A stretch of 64,000 bases of DNA from an uncultured Anaeromusa sp. (GCF_963668665.1 NZ_OY764902.1:1181501-1245500); one strand, 5' to 3'. Shown: positions 51,533-60,161, numbered from the stretch's first letter. Numbers and translations: made by a program. The notes: generated by a model not told the origin, from the sequence alone.

Positions 51533-51976
51533 ATGCCGGCTACTGAACGAATTTTACTGAATTTCACCGCCGAGTCTTACGATAAAGCCATCGCCTACCA
51601 TTTGGTCAAAGACTTTGAACTGAAAATCAACATTCTCCGGGCGGAAATCACCCCCGGTGAAGAAGGACACCTGCTGCTGGATCTGGTGGGAGAAGACGCC
51701 CAAATCGCCGCGGCCCTGGAATTTCTTACGTCCGAAGGCATTGAAACCACTTCGGTCCGCCGCCAGATTCGCGTAGACGCAGAACGCTGCACCCATTGCG
51801 GCGCCTGTACGGCAGTCTGCTTCTCCAAGGCGCTGATCTTAGAACAGCCTTCTTGGGAGCTGTCCTTCCGCCCGGAAAAATGCATTGCCTGCGGCCTCTG
51901 TCTGCAAGCCTGTCCTATGCGAGCCATCCGCCAGGGAATGGTCGCGCCAGCAGCGCAAGAAACGCCGGAAGCATGA
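51533..51976 (+). CDS. NIL domain / 4Fe-4S ferredoxin (homocysteine synthesis partner)
   Basis: A 147-residue protein. The NIL domain (~1-75) is the ACT-like fold also found in methionine ABC transporters. It is followed by two 4Fe-4S cluster motifs: CTHCGACTAVC with a later C, and CIACGLCLQACP. This is the MA1822-type partner that delivers electrons or sulfur to the DUF39 enzyme. ATG 51533 has AGGAGGGTG upstream. The stop overlaps the UPF0280 start (51973). Confidence 0.9.
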   Translation: MPATERILLNFTAESYDKAIAYHLVKDFELKINILRAEITPGEEGHLLLDLVGEDAQIAAALEFLTSEGIETTSVRRQIRVDAERCTHCGACTAVCFSKALILEQPSWELSFRPEKCIACGLCLQACPMRAIRQGMVAPAAQETPEA

Positions 51977-52722
51977 GTTCCTTTGAACCGCGCTGGTACC
52001 GCAAAGAGCTGCACCGTTCCAGCCTCGCGCCATTTGCCGTGCGCTTTCGCGAAACCGATCTTTGGGTAGCCGTGCCGCCGCGTCAAAACACACCGGCCTT
52101 GCGCCAATGTTGCGAAGAAGCGGCTACCGCCCTTTGGGAAGAACTGCACGCTTATATCTTAAAAGACCCGGTATTTTTGCATTCTCTGACGCCCCATACG
52201 CCGCATTTCGGCGCACCGCCGGTAGCCCTGAAAATGGCGGCCGCTGCCGCCAAAGCCGACGTAGGCCCCATGGCTGCCGTAGCCGGTGCTTTTGCCGAAG
52301 AAGTAGCGCAGCAGTTGATGCAAAAATTTAAAGTCCAAGACATTATCGTCGAAAATGGCGGTGACATCTATCTGGCCGCTACTCAGCCTCGGCGCATCGC
52401 CATCTGGGCCGGATCTTCGCCTCTTTCGGGCAAGCTGGCCCTGGAAATAGAACCAGCCCAGTCACCGCTAAGCCTCTGCACCTCTTCGGCTACTGTCGGC
52501 CCTTCCCTTAGTCTAGGTCAAGCCGACGCCGTCACCATTCTTGCCAAAAACGGCGCTGTCGCCGATGCCTACGCCACGGCCGTCGGCAACCAAGTGCGCT
52601 CCGCCGCCGACATTGAACCCGCCCTGGCCTACGCCGACGCCCAAGAAGACATCCTTGGCTGCGTTATCGTCATTGGCGACCGCATCGGCGCTATCGGTCA
52701 AGTAAGGCTTTCACCGTTATAA
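51973..52722 (+). CDS. UPF0280 family protein
   Basis: A 249-residue protein starting MSSFEPRWYRKEL. Features of UPF0280 (ApbE-like fold) include GPMAAVAGAFAEEVAQQLMQ, VENGGDIYLA, CTSSATVGPSLSLGQADAVT and ADAYATAVGN. The GPMAAVAGA and DA.AT pieces resemble the FMN-transferring ApbE motif. In methanogens the family (MA1715-like) is linked to homocysteine synthesis; here it is the third gene of the same S-box operon with a 4-bp ATGA overlap. Its exact activity is not known to me. Confidence 0.88.
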   Translation: MSSFEPRWYRKELHRSSLAPFAVRFRETDLWVAVPPRQNTPALRQCCEEAATALWEELHAYILKDPVFLHSLTPHTPHFGAPPVALKMAAAAAKADVGPMAAVAGAFAEEVAQQLMQKFKVQDIIVENGGDIYLAATQPRRIAIWAGSSPLSGKLALEIEPAQSPLSLCTSSATVGPSLSLGQADAVTILAKNGAVADAYATAVGNQVRSAADIEPALAYADAQEDILGCVIVIGDRIGAIGQVRLSPL

Positions 52723-52728
52723 GAAACG

Positions 52729-52960
52729 AACAAGAGTCAAGGGAGAACCGGAGGGCAAGCCAGAGGGCTACGATTTCAAATTATTAATAGTTTTCATCCA
52801 TTCCCTCATACGTGCCCTCCCTTGACTCCCTGTACTCCTGTTTAATTTGTATTTCTCCTTCGTACCCTCTGAGGATGTCGGTTGCCATGCCGTCCATGGC
52901 GCAATCGACCCTAGGCGCATCCAGCGCCGTCGCCGATTCTCTTGTTCACACCTCGTTCTC
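52729..52960. repeat. Composite repeats before metF
   Basis: A plus module (52729-52775: AACGAACAAGAGTCAAGGGA) directly after the UPF0280 stop faces a minus module (52799-52960). The latter encloses a GTCGGTTGCC palindrome element (52868-52945: GATGTCGGTTGCCATGCCG, GGCGCATCCAGCGCCGTCGC) and ends in GATTCTCTTGTTCAC. The metF start is 40 bp further on. Confidence 0.8.
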
Positions 52961-52999
52961 CGCCACTCCTCATTATTTTCTTATAGAAAGGACTTTCCT

Positions 53000-53857
53000 A
53001 TGCTGATACACGAACTGTTTCAACAAAAAAAACCAGTTGTTTCTTTTGAGATTTTCCCGCCCAAGCCGGATTCACCGCTAGAGTCCATTTTCCAATGTAT
53101 TGAAGAGCTGCAGCAAATCAAGCCGGACTTTATCAGTGTCACCTATGGCGCTGGCGGTTCCACCCAAGGACGCACGCTGGAAGTAGCCCGACATATCCAG
53201 GACGACCAAGGCATCCCCGCTTTGGGACATCTTACCTGCGTCGGCGCAACGCCCGCTCAGAGTCAAGCGGTTTTGGACGACTTTGCCGCCCACGGCATTC
53301 AGAATATCCTGGCTCTGCGGGGAGACAAACCCAAAGACGCACCTCCTGGCCCTTTAAACTGCTACGCCCAGGATCTCGTGCGTCTGATTCGCAGCCGTAA
53401 CCAGCCCTGCAGCATCGCCGCAGCCGCCTACCCGGAAGGCCACCTGGAAAGCCCTAACCGCGAAGAAGACTTAAAACACCTCAAGGAAAAAGTAGACAGC
53501 GGCGCTGATTTTCTCATTACCCAAATCTTTTTTGACAACGCCATGCTCTACCGTTTCTTGGACGGAGCTCGCGCCCACGGCATCGCCGTCCCTGTCACCG
53601 CCGGCATTATGCCGGTCTTCAGCCGCGCGCAGGTGGAACGCATCTGTTCGCTCTGTGGCGCGTCCCTGCCGCCAGCGCTGCTTCTCATCATGGACAAATA
53701 CGGCCACCAGAAGGAATCTATGGAAGAAGCTGGCCTAGAGTACGCCAGTCAGCAAATCGAAGACCTCTTACAGCACGGCATCGAAGGCATCCATCTCTAT
53801 ACCATGAACCGCCCGCATCTGGCCCGCACCTTAGCGTGGAACACGGGATTGCGGTAA
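53000..53857 (+). CDS. metF: Methylenetetrahydrofolate reductase
   Basis: A 285-residue TIM-barrel flavoenzyme that reduces 5,10-methylene-THF to 5-methyl-THF, the methyl donor for methionine. Motifs: SFEIFPPKPDSPLESI near the N-terminus, FISVTYGAGGSTQGRT, LAHLTCV-like (LGHLTCVGA), NILALRGDKPKDAP and KVDSGADFLITQIFFDNA. Length is standard. ATG 53000 has GAAAGGA upstream; the open frame before it runs through repeat DNA. It follows the homocysteine operon, completing a methionine-supply set, but has no S-box of its own. Confidence 0.93.
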   Translation: MLIHELFQQKKPVVSFEIFPPKPDSPLESIFQCIEELQQIKPDFISVTYGAGGSTQGRTLEVARHIQDDQGIPALGHLTCVGATPAQSQAVLDDFAAHGIQNILALRGDKPKDAPPGPLNCYAQDLVRLIRSRNQPCSIAAAAYPEGHLESPNREEDLKHLKEKVDSGADFLITQIFFDNAMLYRFLDGARAHGIAVPVTAGIMPVFSRAQVERICSLCGASLPPALLLIMDKYGHQKESMEEAGLEYASQQIEDLLQHGIEGIHLYTMNRPHLARTLAWNTGLR

Positions 53858-53874
53858 GAAAACTAAACAATGCA

Positions 53875-53927
53875 AAAGAAACAGGCAAGCCGCGCCCTCA
53901 CGAGCGCAGCTTGCCTGTTTCTTTTCT
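53875..53927. terminator. Bidirectional terminator after metF
   Basis: AAAGAAACAGGCAAGC pairs with GCTTGCCTGTTTCTTTTC around an 18-base loop; T-rich on both strands. It separates metF from the convergent M20 amidohydrolase gene. Confidence 0.85.
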
Positions 53928-54009
53928 TTATAGAATTTACAGGCGACTTTGAGCACCATTTTTCGTACTTTTTCCGCCTGCTATTACCTTTTTAGACTCG
54001 TTTTAAGAT

Positions 54010-55353
54010 TTAAGTTTCTTCCTTCTCCCGCAGCAGCTCCGCCGCGGCGCTGGCCATGAACTGCATCGCTTTTCTTAGACAGGCTTCGTCGATATCGAAG
54101 GCTGAATTATGATAAGGAGCCGCAGCCGCTGCGCCATATATGACAAACGCCGCCTGGCCTCCATTCTGTTGCACGCGCTGCATATAATAGGAAAAATCCT
54201 CGCTGCCGTTAAGCGCATGAGACGGCACAATGTTATCAAAAATACCCAGCCTACGTCCCAGCCGTTCCAACCGGTCCGAGAGAGCCGGCGAGTTCGTTGC
54301 GCTGGCCGCGCCGCCGGCTTTGGTAATGGCAACGTCAATATCGTACATTTGCGCGGCTCCCTGCAGGATGCGGTATGCCGCGGTGCGCACAAAATCATCA
54401 ATTTCGGACGTTTCTCCCCGGGTCTCCACCTTGAGCAGCGCCTGGCCGGGAATGACGTTGCGGCCGCTCCCTGCCGTCAACACACCTACGTTCACCCTCG
54501 ACGCTCCCTGGCTGTGCCGAGAAATCCCCTGAATGTTCAAGGCCGCCGTCGCCGCAGCCATCATGGCGTTCTTGCCGCATTCCGGAGCGCCCCCTGCATG
54601 AGACGGTACGCCGGTAAAGACAGCGTCGAATTTGCTTGTCGCCAAAAAATGCCCTACATGGCAGGCAATGCTCCCCGCCGGCGCTTCCCCTGTATGAGCG
54701 CCCAGCATATACTGCACGTCATCCACTACGCCTTTATCCACAATGGCTTTGGCGCCGCGCGTTCCTTCTTCGGCCGGCTGAAAAATCAATTTCACCGTCC
54801 CCGCCAGCTCTTCTTGCAAGGACGCCAGGATTTCCGCCACGCCCAGCCCTACAGACGTATGCGCGTCATGACCGCAGGCGTGCATCAGCCCCGGATGAAT
54901 AGAAGAAAAGCCTTTTTGAGAGGGGCGATGCTCCGGCGCCGCCGTTTCCGCGACATCGTTGCAATCCATGTCAAAGCGCAGGGCCACCACCGGGCCGGGC
55001 CGGGAGAAACGCAGAATTCCCACGACCGCCGTACGGCCGCCCTCCATTTGCGCCACAAGGTCCGGGTCCGCTCCTTCCGCCACCGCCCTCTTGGCGTGCG
55101 CCGCCAACGCGTCCGCATCCGGTACACCCATGCGGCTTTCCTCTTGCAGCACTTCCTTGCCGACCGCTACCTCATACCCTAATGCGCGCAGCTCCTGAAT
55201 CACCAAGGACGCTGTACGATATTCCGTCCAACCCGCTTCGGGATATTTGTGCAAATCCTGTCGCCGCTGTATGGTCTTTGCTTCCAAAGATTCAGCTAAC
55301 ATTGCTATTTCTCTATCCATAAACGCCACACCCTTATCTATCGTATCGTTCAT
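54010..55353 (-). CDS. M20 family amidohydrolase (AbgA-like)
   Basis: A 447-residue metallopeptidase of the M20D type. Metal and catalytic motifs: MHACGHDAHTSVGLGVAEIL, FQPAEEGTRGAKAIVDKGV and HNSAFDID at the end. An N-terminal ~95-residue extension and RRQDLHKYPEAGWTEYRTA are as in AbgA (p-aminobenzoyl-glutamate hydrolase subunit). It is cytoplasmic. Start ATG 55353 has only a weak AAGAA; ATG 55320 with AAGGGTG is an alternative. It stands alone; there is no AbgB or AbgT near it, so the substrate (aminoacyl-conjugate, possibly a folate or N-acyl amino acid) is uncertain. Confidence 0.85.
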   Translation of the reverse strand: MNDTIDKGVAFMDREIAMLAESLEAKTIQRRQDLHKYPEAGWTEYRTASLVIQELRALGYEVAVGKEVLQEESRMGVPDADALAAHAKRAVAEGADPDLVAQMEGGRTAVVGILRFSRPGPVVALRFDMDCNDVAETAAPEHRPSQKGFSSIHPGLMHACGHDAHTSVGLGVAEILASLQEELAGTVKLIFQPAEEGTRGAKAIVDKGVVDDVQYMLGAHTGEAPAGSIACHVGHFLATSKFDAVFTGVPSHAGGAPECGKNAMMAAATAALNIQGISRHSQGASRVNVGVLTAGSGRNVIPGQALLKVETRGETSEIDDFVRTAAYRILQGAAQMYDIDVAITKAGGAASATNSPALSDRLERLGRRLGIFDNIVPSHALNGSEDFSYYMQRVQQNGGQAAFVIYGAAAAAPYHNSAFDIDEACLRKAMQFMASAAAELLREKEET

Positions 55354-55666
55354 TTCTTCTTATAAGAACTTCTCTGCCTCTTCTTAAAAGCCTGCTACTG
55401 CAAGCGTTCGCAAAGAACACAGCTTTAAGTTTTACTAGTAAAAAGCAATATAATACCGCTGTTAGCTCCCGCCAAGAATGCTTTTAAAAAATTATTGTCT
55501 ATTTACACGAAAGATAGTTAACCTTTCTCTTGTTTTATTTTAAAATTGGACTCTTTTTGTAAATTTTAATTGGATATTTACGACTCACATTTTGGTGTTT
55601 ATTATGAATACAAAGTACTCTATAGCTGTTCTTTTATTCTGACATAAACTATGAGGAGGTTTTTGT
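55354..55666. other. AT-rich divergent promoter region
   Basis: A 313-bp gap between the divergent M20 and aminotransferase genes, strongly AT-rich. It contains a perfect 14-bp palindrome TTTTACTAGTAAAA (55430-55443), a possible operator. AATTGGA-type pieces repeat near 55543 and 55568. No gene is visible. Confidence 0.5.
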
Positions 55667-56899
55667 ATGAACGCCATGACCGCTCCCTGTTCCCCGCCTT
55701 CATTTTCTTTTTCCAAACGCACGGACGCCTTAAAAGCGTCCGAAATCCGGGAAATTTTAAAAATCACCGAGCGCGAAGAAATCATTTCTTTTGCCGGCGG
55801 CCTGCCAGCGCCGGAGCTTTTTCCCGTAGAAGAATTAAAACATGTATCAATTCAGGTATTGGAAGAGGCCGGCCAAAAAGCCCTGCAGTACTCCACCACC
55901 GAAGGCTATGAACCCCTGCGCCGCCAAATCGCTCAGCGCATGCAGCAAAAATTTCACACCTCGTTTCAAGGCGAAGACATCCTAATTACCTCCGGCTCGC
56001 AACAAGCTTTAGATTTATTAGGCAAAGTGTTTCTCGACGAGGACGACGTCGTACTCTGCGAAAGTCCGACATATTTAGCAGCCCTCAGCGCCTTTCGCGC
56101 TTACCGCCCCCGTTTTATCGAAGTGCCTACCGATGAAGAAGGCATGGTTCCCGAAGCCTTGGAACGCATCTTGCAAACTAGGGAGCGCATTAAATTTGCG
56201 TACGTTATTCCCGATTTTCAAAATCCCACAGGCAAAACCTGGTCGCCTTCACGACGCCAGGCTTTCATGAAACTTGTCAATCAGTACCGCCTGCCGGTCA
56301 TTGAAGACAACCCCTACGGGGAGCTGCGCTTTGAAAACGAAATTCCGCCGTCCTTGCAAACCTTGGATCAACAAGGTCTGGTTATCTCTTTGGGTACGTT
56401 CTCGAAAATCTTCTGCCCCGGCATGCGCATCGGCTGGATCGCCGCCCATCCGGAAATCAGGAACAAGTGCGTACTCCTTAAGCAAGGCGTTGACTTGTGC
56501 ACCTCGCTAAAAACGCAAATGGAAATTTCCCGTTTTATCGATCAGTATGATTTTGAAGCGCGGATTCAAAAAATTGTCTCTGTGTATCGTCAGCGGCGCA
56601 ATGCCATGCTGCAGGCTCTTGATGACTTTTTGCCCGCCGACGTCTCCTTTACCCGCCCTGAAGGAGGTCTGTTCCTTTGGCTGCAGTTGCCGGAGTCGAT
56701 CAAGGCCATGGAACTTTTGCAAGATTGCTTGGCGCAAAATGTCGCCTTCGTTCCCGGCGATTCGTTCTTCCCTAACGGCGGCGTTACCAATACCCTGCGT
56801 CTCAACTATTCCAACACGCCGGAAGAGCAGATCCGCGAAGGAGTGCGCCGTCTGGCGCAGGCTATAAAACAGCGCCTCCATAGCGTTCCTCTTGATTAA
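55667..56899 (+). CDS. PLP-dependent aminotransferase (2-aminoadipate type)
   Basis: A 410-residue fold-type I aminotransferase. IISFAGGLPAPELFP, LQYSTTEGYEPLRRQIAQRM and VIPDFQNPTGKTWS are typical of the LysN/2-aminoadipate and MocR-like group. The PLP lysine lies in SLGTFSKIFCPGMRIGWIAA. There is no N-terminal HTH, so it is the enzyme alone. ATG 55667 has GAGGAGG upstream. Substrates in this group are aromatic, branched-chain or 2-aminoadipate amino acids, so it cannot be fixed here. It stands alone, convergent with the EIIC-EAL gene. Confidence 0.88.
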   Translation: MNAMTAPCSPPSFSFSKRTDALKASEIREILKITEREEIISFAGGLPAPELFPVEELKHVSIQVLEEAGQKALQYSTTEGYEPLRRQIAQRMQQKFHTSFQGEDILITSGSQQALDLLGKVFLDEDDVVLCESPTYLAALSAFRAYRPRFIEVPTDEEGMVPEALERILQTRERIKFAYVIPDFQNPTGKTWSPSRRQAFMKLVNQYRLPVIEDNPYGELRFENEIPPSLQTLDQQGLVISLGTFSKIFCPGMRIGWIAAHPEIRNKCVLLKQGVDLCTSLKTQMEISRFIDQYDFEARIQKIVSVYRQRRNAMLQALDDFLPADVSFTRPEGGLFLWLQLPESIKAMELLQDCLAQNVAFVPGDSFFPNGGVTNTLRLNYSNTPEEQIREGVRRLAQAIKQRLHSVPLD

Positions 56900-56906
56900 A
56901 CACCGT

Positions 56907-59036
56907 TTATTGCGCCGCGCCTTCCTCGCTTCCCTGCGGGAGCAAACGTTTAAAATTACACTTCAGAACATACGCCGCCGCCCCTTGTCCCGCAAGAGGC
57001 GGGCTATACAAATAGCCTTGATAAACGCGGCATCCCAAGGACTGCAGCAACTGGCGCTGCTCTTCTGTTTCAACATATTCAACAATCGTTTCGATTCCTA
57101 AGGAGGCGCACAACGAAGTAATAGACCAAACAATTTCTTGGCTGCTCTTATCTTGAAGTACATCACGGCTCAGCATGCCGTCGATTTTAAGGGTATCCAT
57201 GGGAAAACTACGAATATAACGCAACGAAGTATGACCCATGCCAAAGTCGTCAATCGCTAAACGTACGCCCATGTTTCGCAGCGCTTCTAAATTTTTCTCC
57301 GTATTAACATCGGAAGTAATGGCGGCGGTTTCCGTAATCTCTATCTCCAAGTCCTGGGGCGGCATCTCATTTCGCTGCAAAATCGTCCGCACTCGCTCAC
57401 TCAAAGAAGCCGCTTGCAACTGCCTCGGCGAAACGTTGACCGACATGCGCACTCCAAAAATGCCGATACCCTGCCAACGCTTCCATTCGGCGCAGGCTTC
57501 TTGAATAATCCATTGTCCCAAGCCGTGGATCAGGCGCGCTTCTTCGGCAATCGCAATAATCACCGGTGGCGCGACAGCTCCATATACAGCATGATTCCAG
57601 CGCAGCAGCGCCTCTACAGCCACCACGTTTCCGTCTGCATTCACCTGAGGCTGATAAAGCAAAAAAAGTTCTTTCTTTTTTAAGCTTTCTTTCAAATCAT
57701 GCGCCAATGAGCGAGCTAACGTGCCTTGCTCATCACCGCGTTCCAATAAGCGCGCGTCTGGAGCGGCATTTCGAAAAACTCGCTGCTGTAAGCCTTGAAA
57801 AGCGCTCTTCATTTCTTCTTTTTTCTGGTTTTCATTCCATTTTACAAAAGGGAGATATAGCAGCGCGCCTATGCATAAATTCAACGCCTGCAAAAATACG
57901 CCCGTCCAAGAGCCGCTTACGACATAACCGCTGAAAAACACCGGCATCGTCCAAGACACTGCTGGCGCTTCCGCCGGCAGCACGCCCAAATATAGCGCGC
58001 CAACAGTTAACCCCGTCGCCACTAGGGGTACCGCGAGAAAGGGCAAAAGAAAGGTTGGATTAAGCACAATAGGCAAGCCAAAAACCAAGAGCTCGTTAAT
58101 ATTAAAAACAGCAGGAATAAATGACAGCTTAATCAGCCAAGACATGGCCCCTCGTCTTGATACCAACACTAAGGCCGCCATCAGACTTAGGGTCATCCCC
58201 GCACCGCCCATAAGCACAAAAACCTCAAAATAACGAAGAAACGCCGACGGTTCTACTAAAACCGTCGCGCCCGAGGCCTGGACTATCTCTAAACTTTGCA
58301 GATAGTCCAGGGCCGGATTCATCATCCGGCTGCCATGCATGCCAAAAAACCAAAATACATGCACTAAAAAGGAAAAGAGCACCATCGTCAATTCCGCATG
58401 TTCTAGACTACTCAGCCACTTCGACAAGGATGCGTAAATGAAAGCCTGCACATCAAATAGGCCTGACCAAGCCGCCAAAAGATGGATGCCATAAAAAATT
58501 AGAATCGTAACCGTCGCAGGGACCATATTAGATAAAATCTGAGATAACAACGGATCCCCTACATCCGCCAGCCAAGAAAAACGCCGCCCTCCAAGAGCCG
58601 TAAAATACAATGTTGCCTCGGTTGCAACAATCGCAGTAAATACGCCAAGCCAAAGACCATCCGCCCCAGTCCAGGAGGAAGGAAGATCCGACAGCTCTTG
58701 CAAATTCCATGACGGCATCAAAACAAAAAACGCCGTTAACGAAACTAACGCCGCCAGCAACGGATGAATTCTGCGGTTTCCGTTCGCTTCCGCCAAGCAA
58801 TAGCTAATCCCCCCGATAACGGTGAGATTCATGCCTTTTAAAGCGGCTACCCCCAGCATGCCGAAGTACGCAAATACATCAGCATTCAAAAATGGCATAA
58901 ATGTCGGCAACGCCCCCAACATAATGGCAAAGGCGCCTACGACAATTAACGGCAGATTCAATAAAAAGCCCTGTCGAATCGCCTTTAAATGCTTTTGATT
59001 TGTCAGCCCCTTGGTCAACTTTTGCATTAGATGCAT
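56907..59036 (-). CDS. PTS EIIC-like membrane domain fused to an EAL phosphodiesterase
   Basis: A 709-residue protein. The first ~430 residues are a PTS EIIC transporter domain of the lactose/cellobiose type (about ten membrane segments; GAFAIMLGALPTFMPFLNA, FFGMHGSRMMNPA, NINELLVFGLPIVLNP). The rest (~455-700) is an EAL domain with all key residues: VEALLRW, NVSPRQL, EIEITET, IDDFGMG, LKID, VEYVE and QGYLY. It should be an active c-di-GMP phosphodiesterase gated by sugar or PTS state. There is no EIIA/EIIB partner here. ATG 59036 is chosen after GGGAGGAG; a TTG nine codons earlier lies inside that site. Confidence 0.9.
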   Translation of the reverse strand: MHLMQKLTKGLTNQKHLKAIRQGFLLNLPLIVVGAFAIMLGALPTFMPFLNADVFAYFGMLGVAALKGMNLTVIGGISYCLAEANGNRRIHPLLAALVSLTAFFVLMPSWNLQELSDLPSSWTGADGLWLGVFTAIVATEATLYFTALGGRRFSWLADVGDPLLSQILSNMVPATVTILIFYGIHLLAAWSGLFDVQAFIYASLSKWLSSLEHAELTMVLFSFLVHVFWFFGMHGSRMMNPALDYLQSLEIVQASGATVLVEPSAFLRYFEVFVLMGGAGMTLSLMAALVLVSRRGAMSWLIKLSFIPAVFNINELLVFGLPIVLNPTFLLPFLAVPLVATGLTVGALYLGVLPAEAPAVSWTMPVFFSGYVVSGSWTGVFLQALNLCIGALLYLPFVKWNENQKKEEMKSAFQGLQQRVFRNAAPDARLLERGDEQGTLARSLAHDLKESLKKKELFLLYQPQVNADGNVVAVEALLRWNHAVYGAVAPPVIIAIAEEARLIHGLGQWIIQEACAEWKRWQGIGIFGVRMSVNVSPRQLQAASLSERVRTILQRNEMPPQDLEIEITETAAITSDVNTEKNLEALRNMGVRLAIDDFGMGHTSLRYIRSFPMDTLKIDGMLSRDVLQDKSSQEIVWSITSLCASLGIETIVEYVETEEQRQLLQSLGCRVYQGYLYSPPLAGQGAAAYVLKCNFKRLLPQGSEEGAAQ

Positions 59037-59148
59037 AACAGAGCGCACTCTCCTCCCGAGCAAACGGAATTCACATTATGGTAAATTAAAGAAATACCCT
59101 GTAAAATCCTTTTTCTCGGGAAGAACTTCTCGGCAAAAAGCCGTACTA

Positions 59149-59637
59149 CTAATTACAAGCTTCAAGTATATATTTATAAAACCGGCTGTCCACCTTCATC
59201 ACCGGGAACGCAGAGGGCAACTGTTCTTTCGCCATCTCTACAAAGCCATTTTTCTCATAAAAACGATGCGCCGCCAAAAATTTAACGGTTGTACCTAGAT
59301 AAATTTCTCGCAAGCCCTGCTCCCGCGACCAGTTCAAAAGAACATCCAATAGCTTTTTTGCCGTTTGTTTAGCGCCGCGGTAATCTTTGTGCACAAACAT
59401 TTTACGCAGCGCCCCCTGCCCTGCGCCAATGTCGATCAGCGCAATCGTGCCCACTACAACGCCGTTATCTTCGGCCACCCAGAAATTCCCCTTCCCGGTT
59501 TGATAAAAGGAGCGTACCTGGCACAAATCCGGTTGGTCTTCCAGCGTAATGGCAATACCGAATTCCTGCTGCTGAATAGGCACTATCAAATCCAAAACCC
59601 CTTGCTGGTCCGCTAGCTGATATTCACGAATTTTCAT
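59149..59637 (-). CDS. GNAT family N-acetyltransferase
   Basis: A 162-residue protein of the GNAT fold. It starts MKIREYQLADQQGVLDLIVP, with a central FWVAEDNGVVVGTIALIDIG, the acetyl-CoA-binding LRKMFVHKDYRGAKQTAKKLL (RxxG/A), and RFYEKNGFVEM near the end. ATG 59637 has AAAGGAGG upstream and overlaps the MarR gene by 14 bp, so the two are translated together. The substrate is unknown. MarR-GNAT pairs are often linked to stress or toxic-compound resistance. Confidence 0.88.
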   Translation of the reverse strand: MKIREYQLADQQGVLDLIVPIQQQEFGIAITLEDQPDLCQVRSFYQTGKGNFWVAEDNGVVVGTIALIDIGAGQGALRKMFVHKDYRGAKQTAKKLLDVLLNWSREQGLREIYLGTTVKFLAAHRFYEKNGFVEMAKEQLPSAFPVMKVDSRFYKYILEACN

Positions 59638-60094
59638 GCGAAGCGCCTCCTTTGCCAGTCTTCCATTCCATCCACTCGTCTTCAATATTTTCACGTATGC
59701 GCCGCAGAAGCGTTTCCGCTAACGCCTGCTCTTCCTTGGTCATCCCTGCAAAGCAACAGACGAGGTAGCGATTTTCCTCGGCAATCAGCTCTGGATATAC
59801 TTTTTCCGCCCGTACGGTAGGAAACAGCTGATACATCCGCTTGTCTTCTGCATTTTGCACCTTGCGTACATATCCCTCCGCCGCAAGCTTCTGCACCGCC
59901 TTCGTCGTAGTGGCTTTATCTACTTTTAAAAGATGAGACAGCTCCAGCAGGTGAATGCCTGGGGTTTCACAGATACGAGTCAAGAAAACAAATTGCCCTC
60001 GCTGGAGCGTAAGCTTTTTAAACGTTACATCGCTGAGAGACTGCACGCATCGAGCGACAGCGCCGACCTCCCTCAAGAATTGGTGAGTTAACAT
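59624..60094 (-). CDS. MarR family transcriptional regulator
   Basis: A 156-residue winged-helix repressor. The HTH is LLELSHLLKVDKATTTKAVQ followed by the wing KVQNAEDKRMYQLFPT; the flanking helices form the MarR dimer. It is the first gene of an operon with the GNAT gene. Two identical-type palindromes GTTGA-N4-TCAAC upstream (60110-60123 and 60148-60161) overlap its promoter, so it most likely represses itself and the acetyltransferase. Its ligand is not known. Confidence 0.9.
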   Translation of the reverse strand: MLTHQFLREVGAVARCVQSLSDVTFKKLTLQRGQFVFLTRICETPGIHLLELSHLLKVDKATTTKAVQKLAAEGYVRKVQNAEDKRMYQLFPTVRAEKVYPELIAEENRYLVCCFAGMTKEEQALAETLLRRIRENIEDEWMEWKTGKGGASHENS

Positions 60095-60109
60095 GAAATC
60101 CCTCTTTTC

Positions 60110-60161
60110 GTTGAATTTTCAACTATAAATAGAATACAGCCAAAGTAGTTGAACTGTCAAC
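60110..60161 (-). promoter_or_regulatory. marR-type promoter with two GTTGA-N4-TCAAC operators
   Basis: On the minus strand TTGACA (plus 60160-60155), an 18-bp spacer and TATTCT (60136-60131) form a promoter for the MarR-GNAT operon. Operator 2 (GTTGAACTGTCAAC, 60148-60161) covers the -35; operator 1 (GTTGAATTTTCAAC, 60110-60123) covers the start site. The half-sites are identical. Confidence 0.8.

Noticed and set aside
51796..51972. Earlier start for the UPF0280 protein
   Set aside because: It would overlap most of the ferredoxin cluster region; the ATGA junction at 51973 is the natural coupled start.
52847..52999. N-terminal extension of metF
   Set aside because: It is translated repeat DNA; homologous MTHFR proteins start near MLIHELFQQKKPVVSFEIFP.
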